Below are positions 14,856-23,719 of a DNA stretch of 32,289 nt, piece after piece. The position numbers and the translations under genes were made by a program. Below the pieces are notes generated by a model. It worked only from the letters and a program-made list of their open reading frames with translations. It made no database searches and had not been told where the DNA came from. The stretch's first letter is position 1. Each line of letters opens with the position of its first letter. Location of the stretch: positions 1 to 32,289 of the forward strand of contig JAUNPN010000021.1 in assembly GCA_030536655.1 (NCBI GenBank), written 5' to 3'. The stretch comes from a bacterium. GTDB lineage: Bacteria; Bacillota; Clostridia; UBA1381.

Positions 14856-14895
14856 GTGAACAGTTCTCATATTATGTGAACAGCTCTCATATTAT
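14856..14895. repeat. Tandem 2 x 20 bp repeat at the 3' end of the intracellular GH51 gene
   Basis: GTGAACAGTTCTCATATTAT (14856-14875) is followed at once by the same 20 bases with one change (14876-14895). The second unit runs over the GH51 stop codon at 14892-14894. The repeat lies between convergent-looking ends: downstream of the GH51 gene and upstream of the glnK promoter. It may be a replication-slippage duplication or paired binding sites. Confidence 0.75.
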
Positions 14896-16787
14896 CTTAT
14901 TGTAAGGATTATTATACTTCCACTGTCTATTATAATCTCGCTGCCGGTTCCCAAATTTCTGATATTCATAACCGGCTTAACCGCCTCCGGATTTTCAAAG
15001 CTGTTTTCCGCTTCCGGCGCCGCGCGGAACACTGTCTCCTCAGCTTCGGCGTCCTCCAAAACGCTGCCCGGAGTTTCAAGCGTAAGTCTTGCCTGCTTAT
15101 CCGCAGAAGTGTTTACTATCTTTATAAAAAGCCTGTCACCGTCCGTAGTAGAGGAAACGCTCACAAAATCCAAGTCGCAGTCAGATCTGATAAGCTCACT
15201 GCCGTAATGCGTTGAAAACTCCTTCTGAACATAATAGCTCGGAGTGCCGTATACCTCTAAATTATTGAACCTTATAAGATTGGGCTTCCACTGTTCAAAT
15301 CCATCCTTTTCCAGCAGCGGTGCATAGCACGCCATCCATACATGATCCGCATTGTTTTCCATCCCGGTCATAAATGCAGCCTCGCATAATGCCGCCTTGA
15401 AATTATTCCTGCGTTCATCAATATCTTTTGCCGTGTGACATGCATATTCTCCGGCAAAAACCTTCGGCATTGTCCTGTCATAGCCATCATAGCGGTGTAT
15501 ATTTTCAAGGAACCATTCCGGCGATTTATAGAAATGCTCATCAACAGCAAAGGCCTTTTCCTTGTTTCCGTTCATCCATTCCACAGCTAAGTCAAAATCC
15601 TCTCCCTCGCTGTTCCAGCCCGCACTTGTGATAAGCTTTATTTCCGGGTGTTTTTCGGAAATCTCCTCAAAAAACCTCTCGTAACGCTCAAAATACTCTG
15701 TACCCCATTGCTCGTTGCCTATACCTATGTATTTCAGGTTAAACGGTTCCGGATGTCCCATTCCCGCACGCTTTGCGCCCCATTCGGTATCCGGCGCTCC
15801 GTTGGCAAACTCTATCAAATCAAGCACATCATCAATCCACGGCTGCAAAGCCTCAAGAGGTATCTTCAAAGCCTCATGCCACTGACATGTCATTCCGCAG
15901 TTCATAACCGGCACGGGCTCTGCCCCTATATCCTCGCAGAATTGGAAGTATTCATAAAAGCCCAATCCAAGCGACTGGAAATAATCCCGGTTTTTCCTTC
16001 CTTTACGCTGATACTCGTCCAACTGCCACCGGTTACTGTTCACCCGCCTTTCACTCACATCGCCTATGCTGTTTTTCCAGTTATACATTGTAGCAATACT
16101 CCTGCCTTCAACTACACATCCGCCCGGAAAGCGCATAAATTTCGGCTTAAGGTCGCGGATCATTCTCGCAATATCCTTTCTCATGCCGTTTTTCCGCCGC
16201 TTGAAGGTATTGAGCGGAAACATTGTTATGCAGTCTATATCTGCCTGACCGCCGAGCGGAAGAAGAATTTCAAGCTCCGCATGAGGTTTAGTTGACGGAG
16301 ATTTAATATAAACATTATAATCCTTCCATTCATTTCCTCCCACGGATACCGAAGCCTCCGCAATTTCCCGGCAATCCGCCCATATACGGAAGGATAAAAC
16401 CGTATTCTCCACAGAACGTGCCTTAAAGGATATTCTGTAACCCTCGTCCCTGCGAACTCCGAAGCCATCGCCGCCAAAGCCCTTGCTTCGGATTCCGCCG
16501 CTGCGCAACGTCTTTATATTAATATAATTCGTATTTATTTCATTTACCGGTCTTTTCCTTTTAATCGTCAGCTCTGCGTCCCCCGACGGCTCCCAGTCAG
16601 CAAAGCTCATATCATTGCCGTCCTCGTCCTCGCCATAGTCAAAGGAGCCGTTGGCAATAAGATTTCCGTAAAGACCTCCGTCCGCAGCGCGGTTTATATC
16701 CTCAAAGAACACACCGTAAAGCATCGGTGAGATCGGCTTTCCCGGCTTCGACAGGTCAATCGTCAGTGTTCCTTCACCATATTCCAT
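14892..16787 (-). CDS. Intracellular GH51 alpha-L-arabinofuranosidase
   Basis: Should hydrolyse arabino-oligosaccharides taken into the cell. The first residues lead into the GH51 start motif MLYGVFFEDINRAADGG with no signal peptide. A carbohydrate-binding-like beta domain occupies about 60-190. The catalytic barrel carries predicted acid/base Glu359 in GNEQWG and predicted nucleophile Glu447 in AGEYAC, spaced as in the secreted paralogue at 524-3979. A C-terminal beta-sandwich ends the 631 residues. GGAGAGG lies 6-9 bases before the ATG. Its promoter at 16818-16847 contains a near-palindrome that may be an operator. It is a single-gene unit; its 3' end overlaps a 20-bp tandem repeat. Confidence 0.93.
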   Translation of the reverse strand: MEYGEGTLTIDLSKPGKPISPMLYGVFFEDINRAADGGLYGNLIANGSFDYGEDEDGNDMSFADWEPSGDAELTIKRKRPVNEINTNYINIKTLRSGGIRSKGFGGDGFGVRRDEGYRISFKARSVENTVLSFRIWADCREIAEASVSVGGNEWKDYNVYIKSPSTKPHAELEILLPLGGQADIDCITMFPLNTFKRRKNGMRKDIARMIRDLKPKFMRFPGGCVVEGRSIATMYNWKNSIGDVSERRVNSNRWQLDEYQRKGRKNRDYFQSLGLGFYEYFQFCEDIGAEPVPVMNCGMTCQWHEALKIPLEALQPWIDDVLDLIEFANGAPDTEWGAKRAGMGHPEPFNLKYIGIGNEQWGTEYFERYERFFEEISEKHPEIKLITSAGWNSEGEDFDLAVEWMNGNKEKAFAVDEHFYKSPEWFLENIHRYDGYDRTMPKVFAGEYACHTAKDIDERRNNFKAALCEAAFMTGMENNADHVWMACYAPLLEKDGFEQWKPNLIRFNNLEVYGTPSYYVQKEFSTHYGSELIRSDCDLDFVSVSSTTDGDRLFIKIVNTSADKQARLTLETPGSVLEDAEAEETVFRAAPEAENSFENPEAVKPVMNIRNLGTGSEIIIDSGSIIILTIR

Positions 16788-16817
16788 TTATTTCACCTCT
16801 CCAGAATGTTTTTCACT

Positions 16818-16847
16818 ATTTTACCATATAACATTACGTATTGTCAA
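16818..16847 (-). promoter_or_regulatory. Promoter of the intracellular GH51 gene
   Basis: On the minus strand TTGACA (complement of 16842-16847) and TAAAAT (complement of 16818-16823) are 18 bases apart, with an extended TGG before the -10 box. A family 2 element begins only about 6 bp upstream of the -35 box. Confidence 0.75.
16831..16844. promoter_or_regulatory. Near-palindromic operator candidate between -35 and -10
   Basis: ACATTACGTATTGT is a dyad around ACGT with a single mismatched pair. It lies in the spacer of the GH51 promoter and overlaps the -35 box by 3 bases. A LacI- or GntR-type repressor bound here would block polymerase. The sequence does not match the Bacillus AraR box closely, so no regulator is named. 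Confidence 0.45.
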
Positions 16848-16850
16848 GCA

Positions 16851-16944
16851 TTAAGAGCCTATTCGTAAATCAAGCACATCTTGCTTGCTGATTTTCCGCC
16901 ATATTGCTCAAAAAATCCGGCTTCGCAATATGCACTTCTTTAAC
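16851..16944 (-). mobile_element. Family 2 MITE-like element, copy c (shortened)
   Basis: Read against the other copies this is the reverse orientation. AGAGCCTATTCGTAAAT, then CTTGCTTGCTGATTTTCC and CATATTGCTC, match the complement of copy d. The centre has been deleted, and the CAATATGCACTTCTTTAAC stretch near 16925-16943 matches the far side. The distal inverted end is missing. TTA at 16851-16853 could be the left target duplication. It lies between the GH51 and galE promoters. Confidence 0.65.
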
Positions 16945-16996
16945 CCTAAGAAAACAGTGTTTTCTTAAATAAAATCCAAAAAAGTCAAAATATCTA

Positions 16997-17025
16997 TTGC
17001 AAATTACAGTAAAAAGAGATATAAT
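16997..17025 (+). promoter_or_regulatory. Promoter of galE
   Basis: TTGCAA (16997-17002) and TATAAT (17020-17025) are separated by 17 bases, followed by a short A/T-rich leader and a good GGAGG site before the ATG. A perfect 8-bp stem (AAGAAAAC/GTTTTCTT, 16950-16968 region) lies about 30 bp upstream of the -35 box; its role is unknown. Confidence 0.8.
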
Positions 17026-17062
17026 ATAAATACATAATAAATTTATATCGGAGGATAAAATT

Positions 17063-18076
17063 ATGACTATTTTAGTAACCGGCGGAGCCGGCTATATCGG
17101 AAGCCATACCTGCGTTGAGCTTATCAATGCCGGATATGATGTTGTCATTCTCGACAACCTGTACAATGCAAGCAGGAAGTGCGTTGACGCAGTTGAGGCT
17201 CTCACTGGCAGAAAAATTCCGTTCTATGAGGTTGACCTTCTCGACGCGGAAGGAACCGAAAAGGTATTTAAAGAGAATAAAATCGATGCGGTAATTCATT
17301 TTGCAGGTCTTAAGGCTGTAGGCGAATCCACGCAGATTCCGCTCCGTTATTATCACAATAACATTACCGGCACACTTATTCTTATGGATATTATGGAGAA
17401 ATACAATGTAAACAATATCGTATTCTCATCATCCGCTACGGTTTACGGTATGCCAAAGACTGTTCCGATTACCGAGGATTTCCCGCTTTCAACAACCAAC
17501 CCTTACGGTTCGACAAAGCTTATGATTGAGCAGATTATGACAGACGCTCAGAAGGCTAATCCAAAGCTTTCGGTTACGCTTCTCCGTTACTTCAACCCGA
17601 TTGGCGCGCACAAGAGCGGCACAATGGGCGAGGATCCGAAGGGTATTCCGAACAATCTTCTCCCCTACGTTGCCCAGGTTGCTGTCGGCAAGCTCGAAAA
17701 GGTTCACGTTTACGGCAACGACTACCCGACAGTTGACGGTACAGGCGTTCGTGATTACATACACGTTGTTGACCTTGCTTTAGGTCACGTTAAGGCAATT
17801 GAGAACTGCGCAGACAAGCAGGGTGTTCATATCTACAACCTCGGAACCGGAAACGGCTACAGCGTTCTCCAGATTATCAACGCTTTCTCAAAGGCCTGCG
17901 GCAAGGAGATTCCTTACGTTATCGACCCTAGACGTCCGGGAGATATTGCAGAGTGCTATGCCGACGCTTCAAAGGCAAAGAACGAGCTTGGCTGGGTCGC
18001 AGAGCGCGGTGTTGAGGAAATGTGCGAGGACTTATGGAGATGGCAGAGCAGTCACCCGAACGGCTTCGCTGATTGA
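17063..18076 (+). CDS. galE: UDP-glucose 4-epimerase
   Basis: Interconverts UDP-glucose and UDP-galactose with tightly bound NAD, supplying galactose for catabolism or cell-surface glycans. The NAD-binding GGAGYIG motif is at 7-13. The short-chain dehydrogenase triad is Ser124 (in FSSSATVYG), Tyr148 and Lys152 (in NPYGSTK). Length is 337 residues, typical for bacterial GalE. GGAGG lies about 8 bases before the ATG. It has its own promoter and a strong terminator, so it is monocistronic. No other Leloir gene is adjacent. A related 4-epimerase acting on UDP-GlcNAc or UDP-xylose cannot be fully excluded. Confidence 0.94.
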   Translation: MTILVTGGAGYIGSHTCVELINAGYDVVILDNLYNASRKCVDAVEALTGRKIPFYEVDLLDAEGTEKVFKENKIDAVIHFAGLKAVGESTQIPLRYYHNNITGTLILMDIMEKYNVNNIVFSSSATVYGMPKTVPITEDFPLSTTNPYGSTKLMIEQIMTDAQKANPKLSVTLLRYFNPIGAHKSGTMGEDPKGIPNNLLPYVAQVAVGKLEKVHVYGNDYPTVDGTGVRDYIHVVDLALGHVKAIENCADKQGVHIYNLGTGNGYSVLQIINAFSKACGKEIPYVIDPRRPGDIAECYADASKAKNELGWVAERGVEEMCEDLWRWQSSHPNGFAD

Positions 18077-18144
18077 TTTTCACTTTGATGACGGCAGAAT
18101 TATACCTGCCTGTTATGTAAAAATTCCGAATTAAGGTTTTCCAC

Positions 18145-18187
18145 AAAAACACCCCCGAATCGAATCTGATTCGGGGGTGTTTTTTTA
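18145..18187 (+). terminator. Strong bidirectional terminator between galE and the SLH gene
   Basis: ACCCCCGAAT (18151-18160) pairs with ATTCGGGGGT (18169-18178), extended by AAAAAC/GTTTTT on the outside. Seven T follow on the plus strand and about five on the minus strand. It ends galE and probably also the SLH gene coming from the other side. Confidence 0.92.
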
Positions 18188-18343
18188 GAGCCTATCCGTA
18201 ACTAGAGAAGCGTATATTGCAAAGTAAATTTTTATCAGATTATTCCAAAATCCCAATGCACACTATCATATGCCGAGAATTTTTGGAGCAATATGAAGAA
18301 AAATCAGCAAGCAAGAGGCATTTAATTTACGGATAGACTCTTA
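18185..18343 (+). mobile_element. Family 2 MITE-like element, copy d
   Basis: The body is about 18188-18340 (153 bp). Inverted ends GAGCCTATCCGTAA and TTACGGATAGACTC are nearly perfect, and TTA flanks both sides (18185-18187 and 18341-18343). The left flank is inside the T tract of the galE terminator. It lies in the 3' untranslated region of the SLH gene. No coding capacity. Best reference copy for the family. Confidence 0.8.
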
Positions 18344-18352
18344 GTTATTTAC

Positions 18353-21300
18353 TTATTCAAATACTACAATCAATCTGATTGAGCCGGCTCTTGAGCATAC
18401 AAGTACCTTTGAGCACTCTGAACCATAGTTCTGAGCAGCCTTCAGGTCACGGTATGTCATTGCAGTTTCTGTTCCCTCTGCATTCGGTGAGAACTTAACT
18501 CTGCCGTCTCTGTCCATGCGGATAATTCTTGTTCCGCTTGAAATTGTGATTTCCTCATAGTTATCAGTATCATAAAGCACATTCTCGGCATCGCCGCTGC
18601 TGTTTACGGCAAATCCTCCCTGTGTTACAAAGAGCTTGTTGCTCTCCTCCTGAATCTGATATACATTGTACATACAAGCTCTTGAATACGGAATTGTTCC
18701 GAGTGTCGCACTTGTATATGTTTCATAGAACGGGCTGGTCTTGCTGTTTGACTTCGGATAACGGTAATTGAACTTCTGCGTCTGAACTGTATCACCATCC
18801 GGTTCTTCTGTCCAGTTATACATCTCCTGATGTGTAGTCTCGGACTCAACACTTCCTTCACCGTCTTCATCATCCTCGCTTATCGAGGTCTTGTCTGCAA
18901 CGTCAACAAGCTTTCCGTCAAGGATTTCCGATATATCACTGTATCTGATTATATCCTGTCTGCCCTGGGCATATCTGTCCTGATCATAACCGAACAGAAT
19001 AACATCACCCGGTTCAACGTCCGCGAACTCATCAGAATCTGCGGCTGTCCACTGTCTCGGAGTGCTTGATGTTCCCGCATATACCGAGAATGAGAGCCTG
19101 TCCTCTCCGTTATCCTCATCATATACACTCTGCGGCTGCTCCGCGACGATCGAATAATCAGTAAGCTTAGTAACCTCTGTATCCGAACCGGTCTTTCCGT
19201 AAAGAATTACAAGTCCGGCAACCTTTGATGAATTTATATCATATGCCTCAACATAGTACTTCATGGTAGAAGTAAAGGAGCTTGTAGCCTTTTTCGTATA
19301 TTCCGACTTATCTGTTCTGTCACCCGGAACATAAATAATTGCAGTTGACGAATTGATCTGGAACTGCGATTTATTCGACAGCGTAAAGCTTGATGAAGTA
19401 TAATTATACTGAGTAAGGTCCTTACATCTTACGATTCTTGTTGTATCCTCATTCGTTGTAATCGCAGTTGTTCCGTCCTCATTATACGCATTTTCATCAT
19501 CGGTAACCGTTACAATTGATATTATCTCATTAGCGGAATTAAGCTCCATTCTTACAGGCTGTGAAGCATTTGTAAGATTTGTTTTTGTAGTACCGTAAAT
19601 CGCGCTCTGCTTCGACGCATTGTTAATATCGTTGTTATTGTAATAGTTTGTGCTGTCACCTATCGGATTCTCAGCAAGCTCACTGAGATACGAAATAACA
19701 TCCGTATCCGATACCTTCTTTCCGTTTAATGTTACCTTGTCTTTAAGCTTATAATTTACCGCACCCGAAGTGGACTTTGACGGAATAAAGGCAGACAAAT
19801 AGTAGCTGCTGTTATCCTCTGACGCATACGCATTTGTAACATACGCATAAGGCTTTGTCGTTTCATCCTCAATTACACCGTAAACCACAGTATTGAACTT
19901 ATCAATATAGAATGTACCGGTCTGACCCGTTGAAAGGGTCTTTCCATCCTGATTTGTGCTTATGTACTTTCTGCACATACTGCCGATTTTGTACATAGTG
20001 TTATCAATATAGATTTCGTTATCCTGGTCATTAATTGACGTAACCTTACCTTTAACCGATTCATTGCTTACCTCACAGGTATACATCTCTCCGTCAAGGC
20101 TCTTCGCATAAAGAAGGACATCGTTTGCATTAAGGCTTGTAACATCAATCTGCGAACCATTCTTAACAATGGTGTATGTATAATCTCCCGAATCCGGGTC
20201 AAGCGTAATGTTGTTTCCGGTTATAAGCTTATCCGTAACTCTGTAATCCGATGTAACCGGCTTTCTGTAAACAACCATTACATTATAGTCATTAATCTGA
20301 ACATCGTTTATATCTCCGTCCGAATCTCTGTCCGTAAGCTTAATATCTCCGTAAATGAAGAAATCGCTGTCAGGGTCAAGCCAGTTCTTAAGAGCTTCGT
20401 CAAAGCTGAATTCATCGGTCAGAGTCTGGATAACGCCGTTCTCGTCAACCCTCTGCTTTGACACACTGTATGTTTGTCCGCTTCTTACAACCTTTCCGTT
20501 ATATCTGATATTTATGTCGTTCTCGCTGAAACGGAGCTTCTTTGAGTTCGAGCTGTTTTCTCCCTCATAATATTCAAGATTATTGTTTTTGAATGAGAGA
20601 ATATTTGTATACCGGATTTCGTACTCCTTGTTATTTGTGCTCTCATCATCAATAATCATAAGCATCGGCGTATCAATATCTCTTGCCTGCTGATAGTAAA
20701 CGGTAATTGTCTTTCCCAGATATTTATTAATATCCGTAACGCTTGCCGCCGCGCCGGACGCATTCTTGAAGTTTTGATAGTTAATAATAACCTCGCCCTC
20801 GTTTTTTGAGCCGAGAATGTCAAGCTCCTTAAGATTTAAGGTCTGCGAGCAGTCACCCGTCACATAATTCTCAACGCCGACAAGAATACCCTTGAGCTTC
20901 TTAACCTTAAGATAATCCTTAAGCAGAGTTACCTCGTTATCAGAAGTTGATGTACTCATTTCTACCTCAAGCGCATTATACATAATCTGCGCAATTACAC
21001 CTCTTGTTGCCGCACTGTCATATTTTAAATCCTGAACGCCTTCTGTCAGCTTAAGCTTTGCCGCTATCGAACGGTAACCCTCCGGGTAGCCGCCCTCAAG
21101 CTCCGCCTGATCACCGCGATTCAGCATACATACAACAATTTTCAGCGCCTGGTCATATGTGACATTCTCATCGGGAGCAAATGTTCCGTCCCCCATGCCG
21201 TTAATGATCTTGCTGTCATATGCAGCCTTGATACTATACTTTGCCCAATGCGAGCTTACATCTGTGAATTCAGTCGGCTCAAGCTTAATGCCCTGAAGTC

Positions 21301-21565
21301 CGAGAGTATACACCGCAATCTTCGTAAACTCCGCTCTTGTAATTGTAGAATCCGGCTTAAAGGTTCCGTCCTCGTAGCCGTTTAAAATTGTTTTGCTTTC
21401 GCCTTCTCCTATAGGTCCCGCCGATTCAAGCTTTGAAAGCGTTGTAATAGCTTCATAATACTTGTGATCCTGCGCGACGTCTGAAAAAGCTGCAAAAGCA
21501 CTTCCGGCAAATACAACTAAGAATAAAGCTGTAAATACCGCCGCTAATGAAATCTTTTTTTTCAT
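18353..21565 (-). CDS. Large SLH-domain cell-surface protein
   Basis: A 1070-residue secreted protein expected to attach non-covalently to cell-wall polymers. A signal peptide covers 1-26 (KKKISLAAV start, ending SAFA). Three S-layer-homology repeats follow at about 27-90, 100-150 and 158-202, recognised by GYEDGTFKPDSTITRAEF, GMGDGTFAPDENVTYDQA and the third TRGVIAQIMYNALE. The remaining 860 residues are beta-rich, Ser/Thr/Asn/Asp-rich and have no recognised catalytic motif. The ATG at 21565 is preferred: AAAGGGTG precedes it and it starts a clean signal peptide. An upstream in-frame ATG at 21703 would lie upstream of the promoter. It shares layout with the SLH protein at 25833-28061, with similar phrases on loops and turns. 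It may be an S-layer or envelope scaffold component. Confidence 0.85.
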   Translation of the reverse strand: MKKKISLAAVFTALFLVVFAGSAFAAFSDVAQDHKYYEAITTLSKLESAGPIGEGESKTILNGYEDGTFKPDSTITRAEFTKIAVYTLGLQGIKLEPTEFTDVSSHWAKYSIKAAYDSKIINGMGDGTFAPDENVTYDQALKIVVCMLNRGDQAELEGGYPEGYRSIAAKLKLTEGVQDLKYDSAATRGVIAQIMYNALEVEMSTSTSDNEVTLLKDYLKVKKLKGILVGVENYVTGDCSQTLNLKELDILGSKNEGEVIINYQNFKNASGAAASVTDINKYLGKTITVYYQQARDIDTPMLMIIDDESTNNKEYEIRYTNILSFKNNNLEYYEGENSSNSKKLRFSENDINIRYNGKVVRSGQTYSVSKQRVDENGVIQTLTDEFSFDEALKNWLDPDSDFFIYGDIKLTDRDSDGDINDVQINDYNVMVVYRKPVTSDYRVTDKLITGNNITLDPDSGDYTYTIVKNGSQIDVTSLNANDVLLYAKSLDGEMYTCEVSNESVKGKVTSINDQDNEIYIDNTMYKIGSMCRKYISTNQDGKTLSTGQTGTFYIDKFNTVVYGVIEDETTKPYAYVTNAYASEDNSSYYLSAFIPSKSTSGAVNYKLKDKVTLNGKKVSDTDVISYLSELAENPIGDSTNYYNNNDINNASKQSAIYGTTKTNLTNASQPVRMELNSANEIISIVTVTDDENAYNEDGTTAITTNEDTTRIVRCKDLTQYNYTSSSFTLSNKSQFQINSSTAIIYVPGDRTDKSEYTKKATSSFTSTMKYYVEAYDINSSKVAGLVILYGKTGSDTEVTKLTDYSIVAEQPQSVYDEDNGEDRLSFSVYAGTSSTPRQWTAADSDEFADVEPGDVILFGYDQDRYAQGRQDIIRYSDISEILDGKLVDVADKTSISEDDEDGEGSVESETTHQEMYNWTEEPDGDTVQTQKFNYRYPKSNSKTSPFYETYTSATLGTIPYSRACMYNVYQIQEESNKLFVTQGGFAVNSSGDAENVLYDTDNYEEITISSGTRIIRMDRDGRVKFSPNAEGTETAMTYRDLKAAQNYGSECSKVLVCSRAGSIRLIVVFE

Positions 21566-21617
21566 TCCTGTCACCCTTTCTAAAACATAGCATATAAAAA
21601 TAAAATAAGATATTATA

Positions 21618-21646
21618 ATTATACCACAGTTTGTATATTTTGTCAA
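21618..21646 (-). promoter_or_regulatory. Promoter of the large SLH gene
   Basis: TTGACA (complement of 21641-21646) and TATAAT (complement of 21618-21623) are spaced 17 bases apart, the consensus arrangement. The leader is about 45 bases. The strength fits an abundant surface protein. It also rules out translation from the ATG at 21703. Confidence 0.88.
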
Positions 21647-21791
21647 CAAGAAAAATATATCTTTTTTTAAAAAAATTTTATTTTTGTTACTTTTCAAAGT
21701 CAATTTATATCAAAAAATTTCATTGCATTTAAAATTCATTTACCTTATTTTCCAAAAAAATAACAGACTATAAATTATCTGAAAATACCTA

Positions 21792-21820
21792 TTGCAATTT
21801 GAGCTGCGATTTGTTATAAT
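21792..21820 (+). promoter_or_regulatory. Promoter of aroF-pheA
   Basis: TTGCAA (21792-21797) and TATAAT (21815-21820) have a 17-base spacer and an extended TGT before the -10 box. The leader is only about 35 bases, too short for a T-box or a classical peptide attenuator. Confidence 0.8.
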
Positions 21821-21860
21821 ATAAGATAGATTAGTATTATATATTTAAGGAGAATTTACA

Positions 21861-22880
21861 ATGATTATAATCATGAAGGACTCCGCCTCAGCCTTACAAA
21901 TTGAGGCGGTCGAAAAAAGACTTGCCGATTTCGGCTTTAATACACATCCGATTGTCGGTGAAAAGAAAACAGTTATCGGCGCCATAGGCGACAAGAGGCT
22001 TTTGAGCATGAACGAGGTTCTTCTCATGCCCGGCGTTGAAAATGTGGTTCCTATAATGAAGCCGTACAAGCTGGCTTCGAAAGAGCTTCAGAAAGAGCAG
22101 AGCATAATTGACGTAGGCTACGGAGTAACCGTAGGCGGCAACCAGCTTGCTGTATTTGCCGGTCCCTGCGCCATTGAAAGTCAGGAGCAGTTTACCTCCG
22201 TTTCACGTTCGGTTAAGGCAAGCGGCGCAAACATTCTGCGCGGCGGCGCGTTCAAGCCGCGTTCATCGCCGTATTCCTTCCAAGGGCTTGAAGGCGACGG
22301 CTTAAAGATTATGTACAACAGCGGCAAAGAGCTCGGAATGCCGATATGCACCGAGGTTCTCGATACACGTGACGTTGAGCTCGTTGCATCATACGCCGAC
22401 ATCATGCAGATAGGCGCAAGAAATATGCAGAACTTCAAGCTTCTGCGCGAAGTAGGCAAGTGCAACAAGCCGATTCTCTTAAAGAGAGGTCTTGCCTCCA
22501 CAATGGAAGAATGGCTGATGGCTGCCGAGTATATAATGTCAGAAGGCAATGAGAACGTAATTCTCTGCGAACGTGGAATAAGAACCTACGAAACCTCAAC
22601 AAGAAATACATTTGACATAAGCGCTATTCCCGTGTCAAAGGAGCTTTCACACCTTCCGATTATCGCTGACCCGAGTCATGCGACAGGCTCATACAAGTAT
22701 GTCGCTCCGGTTGCCAAGGCTGCGATTGCCGCAGGCGCGGACGGACTTATGATAGAGGTTCACAACTGCCCGGAAAAAGCCGCTTCGGACGGTGAGCAGT
22801 CATTAAAGCCGCATAAGTTCGACACTCTTATGAAGGAGCTTGACCCTATTGCCAAGGCTGTGGGCAAGAAGCTGCTGTAA
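21861..22880 (+). CDS. aroF: 3-deoxy-7-phosphoheptulonate (DAHP) synthase
   Basis: Condenses phosphoenolpyruvate and erythrose 4-phosphate in the first step of the shikimate pathway. A ferredoxin-like N-terminal regulatory domain (about 1-65) precedes the barrel, as in the Thermotoga/Bacillus type I-beta enzymes. The metal-ligand Cys103 lies in AGPCAIES. GGAFKPRSSPYSFQG, KRGLAST and ADPSHATG are all present. Length is 339 residues. AAGGAG precedes the ATG. It overlaps pheA by one base (TAATG), so flow into phenylalanine is directly coupled. Feedback inhibition through the N-terminal domain is known for the family and is expected here. The aroF symbol follows common usage for this type. Confidence 0.93.
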   Translation: MIIIMKDSASALQIEAVEKRLADFGFNTHPIVGEKKTVIGAIGDKRLLSMNEVLLMPGVENVVPIMKPYKLASKELQKEQSIIDVGYGVTVGGNQLAVFAGPCAIESQEQFTSVSRSVKASGANILRGGAFKPRSSPYSFQGLEGDGLKIMYNSGKELGMPICTEVLDTRDVELVASYADIMQIGARNMQNFKLLREVGKCNKPILLKRGLASTMEEWLMAAEYIMSEGNENVILCERGIRTYETSTRNTFDISAIPVSKELSHLPIIADPSHATGSYKYVAPVAKAAIAAGADGLMIEVHNCPEKAASDGEQSLKPHKFDTLMKELDPIAKAVGKKLL

Positions 22881-23695
22881 TGCTCGGATATCTCGGACCA
22901 AAGGGAACCTTCTCGCATCAGGCAGCCGCCGAATGGTCGCAGGGACGCGAGGAGCTTAAGGAATTTAAAACAATATACACAGCGATAAAAGCGGTCAATG
23001 ACGGCGAAATTGACCGCTGCATTGTGCCGATTGAAAACTCTATCGAGGGCAGCATCAATACAACGCTTGATATGCTTGCCTTTGACGTTGACTTGTTTAT
23101 AACCGGCGAACATATACTGCACATTACGCAGAATTTGATGGCTGCACCGGGCGTCAGGGACGAGGATATAAAAACAATAACCTCTCACCCGCAGGCGATA
23201 GGTCAGTGCGCAAAGCTGATTGCGGAGAAATTTCCGAATGCAAAAATCGATTTTGCAGACTCCACCTCCTCCGGCGCAAAGCGTGCCGCTTCCGGAGAAA
23301 AAGGGGTAGCGTGCATTGCATCCCCCAGCTCTGCTGAAATTTACGGACTGAATATTCTGTACCCGAACTGCGGAGATGATACCAATAATTCAACGCGCTT
23401 TGTTATTCTCGAAAAACAGCAGAATATGAAGGTAACAAACCACGACAAAACATCCATTGCCTTTACACTTGAGGACAAGCCCGGAATTCTTTTCAGCACA
23501 CTTGCCCACCTTGCGGATGATAATATCAATCTAAAAAAGATTGAATCACGCCCAATGAAGAACGAGCTTGGGAAGTATATGTTTTTTATTGACATAGACG
23601 GAAATATAGATAACGCCGTAATATATTTTGCGCTTGACAGGCTCAGAAGGAACACGCTTTTCTTTAAGCTGTTGGGATCATACCATTACGAATAA
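22880..23695 (+). CDS. pheA: Prephenate dehydratase
   Basis: Converts prephenate to phenylpyruvate, the precursor of phenylalanine. The catalytic domain (1-180) starts with GYLGPKGTFSHQAA and contains IENSIEGSIN and the STRF motif with Thr172. The ACT regulatory domain (about 192-265) has PGILF and ESRP (222-225), the residues that bind phenylalanine in this family. There is no chorismate mutase domain, so this is the stand-alone 271-residue form. It starts within the aroF stop codon. The downstream subtilase begins 24 bp after it and may share the transcript. Confidence 0.94.
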   Translation: MLGYLGPKGTFSHQAAAEWSQGREELKEFKTIYTAIKAVNDGEIDRCIVPIENSIEGSINTTLDMLAFDVDLFITGEHILHITQNLMAAPGVRDEDIKTITSHPQAIGQCAKLIAEKFPNAKIDFADSTSSGAKRAASGEKGVACIASPSSAEIYGLNILYPNCGDDTNNSTRFVILEKQQNMKVTNHDKTSIAFTLEDKPGILFSTLAHLADDNINLKKIESRPMKNELGKYMFFIDIDGNIDNAVIYFALDRLRRNTLFFKLLGSYHYE

Positions 23696-23719
23696 TACGG
23701 AAAGGAAGCGGAAAAGAGA

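Noticed and set aside
21566-21703. 46-residue N-terminal extension of the large SLH protein
   Set aside because: It would begin upstream of a near-consensus promoter and hide a perfect signal peptide.
21821-21860. T-box or amino-acid riboswitch upstream of aroF-pheA
   Set aside because: The leader from the visible promoter is only about 35 bases, too short for such structures.
22760-23188. Minus-strand frame of 142 residues across the aroF-pheA junction
   Set aside because: Opposite strand of two clear enzymes; no recognisable domain.
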